A DNA stretch of 64,000 nucleotides from Antedon mediterranea (lineage: Eukaryota; Echinodermata; Crinoidea; Comatulida; Antedonidae). The notes below the pieces were generated by a model. The model saw only the letters and a program-made list of their open reading frames with translations. It made no database searches and was not told where the DNA came from. Within the stretch, counting starts at the first letter, position 1, and the number at the start of each line of letters is the position of its first letter. Below, in pieces: positions 45,001 to 56,100 of this stretch. Where the stretch lies: NCBI RefSeq assembly GCF_964355755.1, contig NC_092673.1, positions 563,001 through 627,000 on the forward strand, written 5' to 3'. The position numbers and the translations under genes are program-made.

Positions 45001-48000
45001 ATTACCCTTGTTTTTTTTTTTTTCTGAAATTATTCAGTGAATATTCTGCTATTAGGCAGTGGCATAACAGCTATGATCGCTCACTGGCCAAGCCCAGGGG
45101 TCTAATTTTTAAGGGTCCCAGAGCATGAACAGCCCCAATGTAACTACCCAGCAATGAGGGCCCCTTAAGGAGCCTTCTCCCCCTGATTATGCCACTGCTG
45201 CTAAGTCGCTGTAACTACCCAGCAATGAGGGCCCCTTAAGGAGCCTTCTCCCCCTGATTATGCCACTGCTGCTAAGTCTTATTATTTAAATTACTGTACA
45301 TATACTGTATATATATATAAACCTAACAATTTTGAAAAAAAGAAAATACTGTAGTTGGACAAATACAATTTACAAATACAGTATAAAACATTTCTTGTAA
45401 ATATTGACTATTGATAGATTACACACATAACCTGTTTAATCCCATTCATGCATTTACACTAAATTTAACTGAACCCCACACATTTTGGATATATTTTAAA
45501 ATATACAATGACATGCAGAAGGAACACCTTAGTAAATGTGTATAAAATAATAACATGTGCCTCACCTCCTAAAAGTATAATTTGTAAAGATATATCTTTG
45601 AGAAAAAATGGAAATTTAGAATATAAATAAAATAATACAACCATGATGTTTTACAATTAATAATGATTGTTCAAGGGTAATCAGTTGATAATGATAATAA
45701 TGATTTGAATTAGGAAGATGATTTGAATTAATGATGTTAATGAATTAGGATAATGAATAAATGATATGGTGGAATCATTCACTAATAACATAAACACAAT
45801 TTGTAGTGATATTAATAGTTACTTACTTTTCGGCAACTTCAGACGTCGCCCTCTGTACAATCTTGGTGAGCTCATGGTTCATCCGTGATTTTATTTGCTA
45901 GGTAGAAAACAAACATTTAATTATATACCAATAATTTTTTTGAAAATTAAAATCCTTTTTTTTCACATTTTTTTTCCCATATACTATCATAGGGAAATAA
46001 TGTATACATGCTGCTGACCACTGTTCATGTGGACAATAAATTATCATACATTTATTTAACTATCATACCACATGAGTTTATAGGTATGGAAAGCAAATGG
46101 AAATGCAATGCAATGTTCAGATTTTGAACAGAAACCACATGGGACCAATAGTCAGTTCAATCTATCATGCAGTTTAATTGCTTTTGGGCATAAAGTTGTT
46201 GTAAACTCTGTGCTTTATAGTATGATAGTTACCTCCACAGTATCTGGTATTTTTTTCAGTAATGCTAGAGACTCAACTAACACTGACATAAAATGTTCAC
46301 TGTCGTCTTCAGGTTTAGAGTTCAAATCCTCTGTGATTTTATCATCGATCACGTCATCTTCAGTAGATGGTACCTCCAAACCACCACGCTTCCCTGTACA
46401 AACAAATTTAAAATCTGTAGTTTATTTTAAGAATATAGTAAGGTAATGAATTCCATGTGTTTATGATATGTATATTGAAGAAAGAAACTATACTGAAGGT
46501 ATTAAACTGAGGTAAGCATGTGGCAATAAGCAAAGTTAAATTTGTCTACTGTCTATTTATATAATTTGTAAATTGGGATTTAATTTTTTTTTAAGAACTT
46601 ACTCATCTGGAACTTTTTTAAGCGTTTACTTCCACCATGTGTGACTTTCATAAGAGTGGGTTTATGCGGTTGAGCTGGTGATGACATCAGATCACCTGAC
46701 AGACGAACAGAACTGCCTCGCTGTAGTGTTGTACGAAAATTGGTGGCGCTTTTCACGTATAAATGGACATGAAGCTCATCTATTAAAGAATGATGCAGTT
46801 CCTAAAATAAAATTTAAGTTAAGCATATGAAATAAGTGTACACTTGTTTTTTCTTATTAGATTCACAAAAAGTCCCTGTGTCAGTTATCTGATAGGACAG
46901 TGATTATTGTCTATGTCTATGCAGCTGTCAAATCTAAAAGTCATTCTGTACATGCTCAGAAACATATTAGCATGCACAGAAGACTGAATAGAATGTAGTT
47001 GAATGAGGCCCTCTAATTGATTACCTCTTTTTTGTCTTGCATTTCCATTCGTAAGTCCCGTAAAGCCTCAACACCTGCTAGGTCTCCTTCTAGTGATGAA
47101 ACTAAAAGATAGAAATATCAGAAATTAGGGACGTTTTACAAGGTTTGCACCTGGTACTGTCATGAACTAACATTAACATTTACAACTGCTACAACTTATC
47201 AAACACATTTATAGTATGTCCTTTTATTTGACTCACCAGTTTCTGTTGCAAGCTCTGTTGCATGTAGATAATACTTCTTTGAGATAAAAGAATCCAGCTT
47301 CTGAGGTGCATTCTTAACTTTTTCTCTAAAAACGAATAAAATGAATTTTCAACTTTATTCTTCATTATTTTTCAGGATAACTTGATGTACAGTAGTACAA
47401 CATGTGTTTCTCAAAATGAAAGGTGTTGTTGAACATAGATTTATAACATGCCAACTGTATCAAAGCATGGTACTATTAATTTATAAGTCCATGATCAGAG
47501 CTCCCACTCAAACCCTGCCTTCCTCCCCAAGACACTTTCCAATGAGACTTACAAGTTATCTAGCATGCTAAGTATACGCTTCTGTTCAACACCTTCTAAC
47601 CACAATCGTCTTAGCTCGTCCCGTTTGCAATGCAGAAGTTCTTTACACGATGTTAAATCCTCTTTTACCTGCCGCATTTTTTCACGGGAGGTTTTGATAC
47701 GAGCAGATATACTGCTGTATGATTGGATAGTTTTCGTCAAGGTTTCATAATTATCTGTGAAGTGAATATAAACAAATTTGTCATTCAAAAGAAAGAAGAT
47801 AAATACCAATGAAAACTGCTTTAAATTTGTGTATAATTGAATCCCAAATTGGAGCCAGTTTCTGAGTGAATGAAAGGTAATGGTACAATTCTATCATCTT
47901 GTTTCTTACCATTAATAAGAGTGTCTAGTTTTTGGTCACACTCTCGATATGCCTTTTCAATCTTTGCTTTCTCTACTTCTCTTTGCTGTTGATCTTCACT

Positions 48001-50064
48001 AAAAATAGTAAAAATACCATTACAATGAATGAAAGCAAAAGTAAACATTCAAAGTAGAACAAACTGTAGAGTATAGAATGAAGTGTAAAAGCTTTACCTT
48101 GCTGACAAAGTCCGAATAACTGACATCAACAAGCTTGTCCCAGACTGAAAGAGATCATAAAATTATTATTTGACATTGAGACCAGTAAAATGCTAGAATA
48201 TCATAGCAAAATGAAAAGTCAGTTTTCTATAACACAACATAATGGTATTTAAAACAAATAGTATACAAAGAATGAGGAGCTGAGTCACACATTTTACAAT
48301 TATTATGTGACAATAAAGTATATCTATGTCTATGTCAGCCAGTGAAGTATATTTACAATATAAAAATTACACTATATTAAAATGTTAATTGTTGATTTTA
48401 AGATATTGAAAATTTAAATAAAAATTTATTTAAAAAACACAAACATATCACTAAAAATTTAAAAAAATTTAAAAATCATCCCAAACACACACAAAACCAT
48501 GCAGGAAGAACAGGATTGTTGACTTCTCTTGAAAGGTCTACAAATGTTCACTCCTTCTTCATTTAAAGTCATCCAGATTTTTTTTTAATGAACACTGAAT
48601 TCAATTAGCTAATACACTATAATTGTTCTGGACAACATATTAAACACATTCTTCTTTAAAACAGTGTTCACTCTTAAAAAAAACTGTCACCGATCGTGTT
48701 CACAAATCATAAATAAAATCACGGATTGTTCGTTAAACTTACCAGAGACCTGAGACCTAAGAACGATGCCTTGTCATATTGAAACAACATATCAGACAAC
48801 GCAGAACTCCTTCGTCTTCCCACCCGTATCCCGCTGTACATGCTAATGGCGGTTTGAACACTTGACGCGCCAGACATTGCTGACGTTTGCCTGTACAAGC
48901 GTGTCTTATTCGAATACATTTTAGACAAGTATTTCAAATGCGAATCAAAAGAGATAAAATTGTCCAGTACAGTACGACAATAACAAATAAAAAAATCAAG
49001 CAGATAAAGTTGTAAAAGGAATCCTTTTGCGCTCAGTTATTTATGTTGAATCCATTTCCACTAATTTGTTGAAGTTGAACTTGCCAGCGATTTCAAGATT
49101 TACAAAAGAATTACCACAAATAAGTTTGACAAAACTTTAATCATATCATTATTAACATATCATATATATTCCAGTACTTTATAAAAAGAGAATTTCCACA
49201 AGGACTCCCTGTACTCGGGCACTTAAAGCAAAGCACATACTAGAAAACCACAGCCAGTTACTACTACTAGACTAGTAAATATTCTAGACTAGTAAAAGAC
49301 TAGGTCAATATCAAAGACTGTTCTCAGTACCAGTCCCTAGAGTGTCGTGTCAAATTGTGTTTCCCGTTTCTACTGAGTCACAACTTCCTAACATATACCC
49401 CCTGAAATGATCATAATGTATAAAAAAAATGAAATCTATTTTTAACTATTGGCATGGAAACACAGATTTCAATTTATTTTTTTTTTAAACATAGATGTCG
49501 TGTACAGTTGTTTTAATGTTTCTGAACATTCATCATTACTACTTTTTAGTAAGTTTTGTCTACTCTTTCCTTTCTAATCTATTATTAGTTGGTTAGTAGT
49601 TCTAGTACTACTAGTAGTAGCCTAGTAGGCCCTCTACTAGTTAGGTTTCTAACTTTTTTATTAAGTAAGTTTCTTATACATGATACAATCATTCAATCAA
49701 TTGAATACAAAATAAATTTATCTTAAACTTTTGTAAGTGCAAATAGACACACATATAGACGGACGTTGCAGACTTTGTCACGCTTACAGTTACATTATTT
49801 TACATTTCAACGACAATCTCAGGTACAGGAAGTAGAGGGTAGGTAGGCCAGCGTCTAATCTGTCTGACTAATCTGACATCCACTTCCCAGTCCACTCCCA
49901 CCACCACCTCATCATTCATTGATTGCTGAGCCTAGCAATTTGCTAGTAAAAAAATACACATACACACCTTAATTGATCACAATTGTATTTTATATGATTA
50001 ATTAACTTACCGGTTCATGCGCCTTCCTATATCCATCATTTGAATCACTCCCTGAAGATGTCAT
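39015..50064 (-). CDS. EXOC4: exocyst complex component 4 (Sec8)
   Basis: Subunit of the exocyst, which tethers secretory vesicles to the plasma membrane. 22 coding exons: 50064-50011, 48144-48098, 47998-47910, 47754-47553, 47325-47237, 47101-47025, 46801-46603, 46393-46233, 45897-45827, 44423-44285, 43960-43898, 43636-43554, 43315-43177, 42699-42560, 42377-42061, 41816-41635, 41479-41372, 40635-40543, 40377-40231, 39977-39763, 39430-39319, 39173-39015. All phases agree; 961 aa against about 974 in human. Recognised blocks: [11 protein letters not shown] near the start; [20 protein letters not shown] and [12 protein letters not shown] in the Sec8 N-domain; [20 protein letters not shown] in the middle; [20 protein letters not shown] and [20 protein letters not shown] near the C-terminus. 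It starts head-to-head with TCERG1. Introns contain several MITEs and a 26-copy minisatellite. Confidence 0.96.
40754..41247. repeat. 19-bp minisatellite, 26 copies, EXOC4 intron 17
   Basis: Units GATCAGTCCATATCATCAA repeat 26 times with no length change: 25 steps of exactly 19 bp from 40754 to 41229. The only variation is A or T at the unit's last base, giving GATCATGATC palindromes at five junctions. Because 19 is not a multiple of three, long plus-strand open frames appear by default; they are not genes. Confidence 0.97.
41284..41347. repeat. MITE family C, left half, EXOC4 intron 17
   Basis: ATATAAAGTTTGCGTCACAC, then TTAGTTCTTAAAAGAACTG and TGAGTTTCTCGACG. It matches the left part of the full copy at 35076; the right terminus is missing. 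Confidence 0.8.
42772..42910. repeat. MITE family A in EXOC4 intron 13
   Basis: The left end AAGCTCTGTCTACACTATC and the right end GATAGTGTACACAGAGTTTA flank AACTGTGATGTGCC, ATATGGTAGTGATATGAC and ATATATGGGCACATC. Confidence 0.9.
43081..43133. repeat. 17-bp tandem repeat, three copies
   Basis: CCTTAACAGGCTTCAAA occurs three times in a row, followed by a partial unit, in EXOC4 intron 13. Confidence 0.95.
44013..44170. mobile_element. short relative of the GGCCGTAGC element
   Basis: The left end CATGGCCGTAGCGAGAGG and the right end GTTGGCTACAGCCCTCA are imperfect inverted repeats. They share the GGCCGTAGC word with the 994-bp element at 30113. TAAAT flanks both sides, compatible with a 5-6 bp target duplication. 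About 158 bp long, in EXOC4 intron 10. Confidence 0.6.
44823..44948. repeat. MITE family A, right end lost, EXOC4 intron 9
   Basis: The left end AAGCTCTGTCTAAACTATC is present. The right arm stops at GTCAAACTAGTTTGATATT, without the GTGTAGACAGAG terminus. The core ATGTGATGTGCC and the AT-rich hairpin remain. Confidence 0.85.
45056..45280. repeat. GCAGTGGCATAA element with a 71-bp internal duplication
   Basis: GCAGTGGCATAAC (45056) is inverted relative to ATTATGCCACTGC (about 45186 and again 45257). The right-hand part, GTAACTACCCAGCAATGAGG through CCTTCTCCCCCTGATTATG, is duplicated in tandem at 45140 and 45211. The inverted ends suggest a small DNA transposon. It lies in EXOC4 intron 9. Confidence 0.75.
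48743..48919 (-). CDS. EXOC4: candidate alternative first exon of EXOC4
   Basis: An open segment of 59 codons starting at ATG 48919 ends exactly at a strong donor (CTG|GTAAGT) in phase 0. The next EXOC4 exon (48144-48098) also begins in phase 0, so it could splice there in place of the 50064-50011 exon. The encoded peptide includes [17 protein letters not shown] and [14 protein letters not shown]. No acceptor is visible upstream, which fits a first exon. The 50064 exon resembles the usual EXOC4 start (a YRK..P stretch before SGTSLL), so this would be an extra promoter and N-terminus. It is inferred from frame and donor only. Confidence 0.4.
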
Positions 50065-50188
50065 TTTAATGTACTTTTTTATTTATTTTGGTCCAACCTT
50101 TTTCTATTTTTTATTCATTTTTGTTATTTATTTTGTACTAAAGAGCGCCACCTACAGTTACAAAATAGAAATATAGAATTAAAACAAC
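50065..50188. promoter_or_regulatory. 124-bp bidirectional promoter EXOC4 / TCERG1
   Basis: Only 124 bp separate the two divergent start codons, so both transcripts must start here, inside each other's 5' end, or further out through a 5' exon. It is very T-rich on the left, with no clear TATA box. AGCGCCACCT at 50144-50153 reads AGGTGGCGCT on the minus strand, matching the CTCF core motif. Confidence 0.6.
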
Positions 50189-53100
50189 ATGGAGTCGTCA
50201 GAAGCCGAGACAGTTTCGCACAATGGACAAAATTCGGAGGGTCTTGACGATAAAATACAGTCTATAAACCCAAAAGAAGATAATGCAGAAGGTAGAGAAA
50301 TTAGTGCAGACTCTTTTGATCAAAGGTAATGTACTATGTAGTTTTCTACAGCGAGAAAATATATATATACGTTAGGCCCCGTTTCGTTGGAGAGCTAGGC
50401 TAGCCATCAGCAGGTTGTACAACACGGCCCGCGCATGGCATAACAAAATGTGTTGGCGGCGGTATACTAAACTATTATTATAAGACAGATTATCATGCCG
50501 AGAGGACCTAGCCCTTGTGTGTGTTTTTTGTGGCGAATTCTTTTAGGTGAACTAAACAAGTCTACATTTTGTTTTTGATTCTGGTTGCTTTTTTTGATTT
50601 TTTTTTTGTGTTTTATTTTTTTCTGCTGTGCCTTTCTGTACGTGTGTCCTGCATGCCTGCTTTTAATTTTAAATACTGTAGTATATTTTAATTTTAGTTG
50701 AAGTTATTTTTTGTAAACTCATGATTTAATTTTGCAGGTTCAGTGCACCATTTCAGAGAGGGCCACCTCCAAGGTTTTCAGGCCCACCACCTAACATGAG
50801 ATCACCTCCACCAAACTATGGACCACACTCAAGGGGAGGTGGTATGCCAAGAATGCCTCCACCCTTTGGAAGACCGCCCTTCGACAGGCCTCCTATGCCA
50901 TTCAACATGCCTCCTCCTTTAGGGGTAAGCTTTATTAATATCCTTTTATTATAAAAGACAAAACAAAAAATACATAAAAAAACACATTTTATTTATTGTA
51001 ACATTATACACAGGTAAGTGATTAATTTTAATTTATTTTTCAGCGTCCGCCATTTGTAACTCCAGGTGGAATGCCACCTCCATTAATGCCACCTGGAATG
51101 GGCCAAGGACCGCTTCCTATACCTGCCACCACTACGCCATCTCAAGCTCAAACAACAGCACCAACAGCAACTACAACAGTCCCTCCTAATCCCACAGTAC
51201 TGGATCCTAACCAAGATTTCTGGGTTGAGACTAAAACACCAGAAGGAAAGGTATCGTCTTTTAGCATTATTTGTGTACATATATTTTTTTATACAGTGCA
51301 AATTCAAAATTAAGCAATTAAAATGGACCTGAAATGGACTTTCGATTTTCAAGAAATTCACACATGTTATTTAAATGTATCAAATTAACACAAACCCATA
51401 CAAATAAAAACAAAATGTATAGTATTTTGAGTAAAAACGAAATTTTAAGATACCATGGTAAATTAGCGAAAATTACTCGCGCCATTTGCAATATTCTATT
51501 TCAACGGCCGTCGGAAGCCTCTATATTCACGACGTCACATATACACACGATGATATCGACATAACAGCGTGTATGCCGCCCGATAGTCAGCACTCAGTGA
51601 ATCGACGGCCTGGAAAGATACGCGAACCGTTGACACTAATACTAATTTATTCAATATCTAATGTTGTTGAAATATAGGTCCCTAAAATGTACTTCGTTTG
51701 TTCTAAAAACCGAATTTAGAAGGCCTACCTCCCAAACCTTTACTAGGCCTAGGCCCCCAATCCAGCGCGCGGAGTCGATCCACCCACATCATGCGGCGAG
51801 GCTCCGTTTCATGTGCATCCAAGGACCAAAGCAATATCAACAACTTGCTGCGCTCATTGTCAAGCCAAAGTAAAATATGAATAAAATTCGTTTTCGAACT
51901 GCCTGATTCGTGACAAATAAACTATCATCTCATATTACTAATTTAATTCTGCTAAACTAAAAACTAAAGAAACTATACACATTTTAGCAGTATAAATTAC
52001 GAACGATATACAAAATACACGAACGGAAAATATGGATACGCATCATTGCGCACGGAGCTGTATCCCGGACAACGTTGCCAGGCCAACTTCGGTATTGCCA
52101 GAAAAAACCCGTTGATTTTAAGATTTTAAATCGTCATTTACTCGATGAATAACCGTTTATGCGGTAATAATTTTATCTAAAAAAATTCTAAATACGTTTC
52201 TGCAAATGCACAAGCATTTTTTAGAAAATACTCCATAGATTTCAAGAGTTATAGCCAAAAAACTGGGATAGGAATAGGTTCGCAAAGTGACGTCACCCGC
52301 GAATTATTTTGATTTTCAAATGGGGCTTTCCCCAAAAGGGCCAATTTATATTTTGTAACAATATACATTCTAGCAACACCTAATAGCCCCCAAAACATCA
52401 TTCTAAAATGAAAAAAATCGAAAATCCATTTCAGGTCCATTTTAAGAAAGTAAAAATCAAATTTAAAAGGCAAAAAATAAAAGAAAAAAAAAAAATGGGA
52501 GATTTTATAGAAATAAGAAAAAAAAATAAATAAAATAACAATGAAAAAAATTTTTAAAAATAAGTATTTGAAAGAAAACAAATCAATGAGGAATAAATAT
52601 AAATTTATGATTAGATAAAAATTTTAATTCTTGTTTTTTTCTTATGACACCAGATATACTATTACCATGCCAAGACACGAGAATCAAAATGGTCAAAACC
52701 TGATAATGTTAAAGTTGTTCAGCAAAGTGAGTTGCAGGCTGCCGCAGCTGCAGTTGCTGTGGCAGCAGCTCAATCTGGAAATGTGGTTGCAAAACAATCC
52801 AATCAAGAGGCAGCAAATACAGAAAATGTGGAAACTCAGGGTAAAATAATATAAATGTATACATTAGCAGTGTAAACGTATGTTATACATATTGTACATA
52901 TTTTTGTATTTCTATCATGTTATTATTACAATTATAAATTTATTTTAGAAACAATAAAGAGTAAACAGGCAAAGATGTAATTACTGTATGTATATTATAT
53001 GAAGAAATGTTAAATTAAATCATAATTTTGACATTTCTAAAATACTCTAATTTTACTATGGCACTAAAACACACCGTTTGCCCATTGTATTCACACACTA

Positions 53101-56100
53101 AACCCTTTTATTATAATGTTTGTTAAATTCTGTGTTATATTATTTCAGACAAGCCCAATTCAAACCAGTCAGCTGTGTCAGACAATCAACAGGAGCCAGT
53201 CACAAGTGTACCTAGCCAGCAACCCCAGCAAGAAAGCCATAAGGCTGGCAACCAACAAGCCTCAAATATGCCGCCAATTAGGCCTCTACTTCCCCTACCT
53301 GGCCAAGGACATATGATGCCTCACGGACCAATGGGTCTTCTTCCACCTCCCATGGGTATGCCTTTACCCCCTCATTTGTCTGGAATGCCACATATGCCAA
53401 TGCCAGGTAAGAATTAATTAGTAGATTTAGTCATAAGACAGCAGTTTATATGGTGTTTTCAACCAAGTACTCATTTACAGCTGAGTAGACTGAGAATTGA
53501 ACCCAGGTCAGTCAAGTGTCCTAACCACTCGACTACCCTATATTTATGTATGGTTATAGTAAATGATTAAATTTTAGTTGTTATTAGAAAATTCTTAACC
53601 TCTTTCAGGTATGATGCCAATGCGGATGCCAGGACACATGTTTCCACCCGGTCTTCCAATGGTACCTCCTAACATGATATCAATGGGGCCACCAGGAACA
53701 GGTGGCTTACCAAACATGAGTGACTGGTCTGAACATCATGCTAGAGATGGCAGAGTTTATTATTACAACAAACGAACTATGGAATCAACTTGGGAAAAAC
53801 CCAAAGAATTGATAGAACAAGAAAATAAGTCAGGTACTTAGATTTGAAACGTACTAAAACATGATCTTTTATATAAGGCTAACATTAGATTTATGAAAAC
53901 GATTTTGAAAGAAGTCAAGAATGTAAAATATAAATTTATTTAATATTTCAACAGACAACAAAGAGGAAAAGGATGTAATGGCTAAAGAAAACAATATGGA
54001 TAAACAAAATGAAGAGAGAATGGAAGTTGATAAGAATGATGAGGCAGAAAAGAAAGATAAAGAAGATAAAAAAGAAGAGGAAAAAGAGGTATAAATATGT
54101 CAATCTCATTTTTAAATCTTTTTCTGTCCATAAATATCATAATCTGACTTAATAACTTAAAATTATGGTTTGTTTCATTTGTATTGGGCTTTCAATTTAT
54201 TTTGTGTAATAAAATGTTGCAACTGCCAAACATAATCATTTCAATGCATTTTGATACTTGCATGTAATGAAATATAATATTTATAATTATAGGCTGAGGA
54301 TAAAGAGGAGGAGATGACAGAAGAAGAAAAGGCAGCTGAGAAAGCTAAACCAATCGCCACTAAACCTGTCCCTGGTACTCCATGGTAAGCAAAACTTGAC
54401 TTGTATCCAAACTTTAAACCTGTCCCTGGTACTCCATGGTAAGCTAACCCTATCACCACTAAACCTGTCCCTGGTACTCCATGGTAAGCTAACCCTATCA
54501 CCACTAAACCTGTCCCAGATTCTCCATGGTAACAAACTGTGCTTTCGTTTATCTGCATCAACTAATTTTCACTCGGAGAAGGGTACTATCAAAGAAGTCT
54601 AAATACTAAATAACATAACAAAACTAAATAAACTTTTTTTTAAACCCCAAATTGTAACGATATTAACCTTACTTGAAATCTTTGTGTTTTTTTTTAGGTG
54701 TATTGTTTGGACAGGCGATGGGAAGGTATTCTTTTTCAACCCAAGTACAAGACTATCTCTTTGGGATCGACCAGATGAATTGGTTGGTCGTGCTGATGTC
54801 GATAGAATGGTCTTGGCTCCTCCCCCAGACCAAGAAAAGGAAACGGAAAATAGTAAGTTATCAAGTTTTATTTTTTTTAAATGGTCTTTTAGAATGCATA
54901 ATTGGAAATAATAAAGTTGTTTAATCAGAATATTGCTTACTATGTTTTTTTGCACATCAACTTAAATATATTTTGACATTTTTAACTTAGCTGCTCAGAA
55001 AAAGAAAATGGAAGATGATACAAATGTCGAGGAACAGCCAAAAGCAAAGAAAAAGAAGAAAGAAAAACCAGAAAAAGAATCAAATGTTGAGAAGGAGGCA
55101 TCAATTGAAGCTGAAGTGAAAGCTGCTAGAGAACGTGCTATTGTGCCGCTAGACATACGCATGAAACAGTTCAAAGACATGCTCTTGGAGCGTTCGGTAT
55201 GTTTATTGATACCTCTTGTTAATTCACTGTGGACTTAACTAATCAATATTCCGTTTATCTAGCCAGAAATGCTTTACTAGCTTAGAGTTTGCTCAAGGTG
55301 CTTGTGGGAAAATCAAAGGAAACAAATCCATAAACCTAATACAAACAACTACCAAAACTTGACAAAAAACCCATTTGACTTTTTATACTGGGCTATTGAG
55401 TTGAATAGAGAAAAATTATTAACTATTTCTCATAGGGAATTTGGCTTACAATAATCTTTTTGTTATTAAAATTATAACCGTAAGCTTGTTCATTGAAATA
55501 CTGCGATAACATAAAAAAACACATACTCAATTGTCATGTGTTTTTACAGGTGTCTGCATTTTCACTCAATTGTATTGTGTTCTTACAGGTGTCTGTATTT
55601 TCACTCAATTGTCTTGTGTTCTTTAAACAGGTGTCTGCATTTTCACTCAATTGTCTTGTGTTCTTTAAACAGGTGTCTGCATTTTCTACCTGGGAAAAGG
55701 AGCTTCATAAGATAGTTTTCGACCCACGTTACCTTCTTCTAAGCCCAAAAGAAAGAAAACAAGTTTTTGAAAAGTATGTCAAGTCTAGAGCAGATGAAGA
55801 AAGGAAGGAGAAAGCACAGAAAGTGAAGCAACACAAAGATGAGTACAGGGCATTGATGGAGGAAGCTAAACTTGTCCCAAAGTATGTTTGTTTTCTAAGT
55901 CTGCTTTAGTTCAATGATATATTGTCCCCCTGAAAAAAAAAATATCTATCAAAGTGTTTTGCTTGTTGTTGAATCATTTAATTGTCATAAATATATATTT
56001 TTTTTAAGGTTTACATGATGATATAAATATGTTGATATCAAATCATATTGAGAGAAACTCGACAGTTCTTTACGAAACTAAACTTACGTAGTGTACCGCA

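Noticed and set aside
54241-54602. Overlapping open frames on both strands (68-106 codons)
   Set aside because: Created by the four-fold donor repeat; the translations are repetitive (HGVPGTGLV-type) with no conservation.
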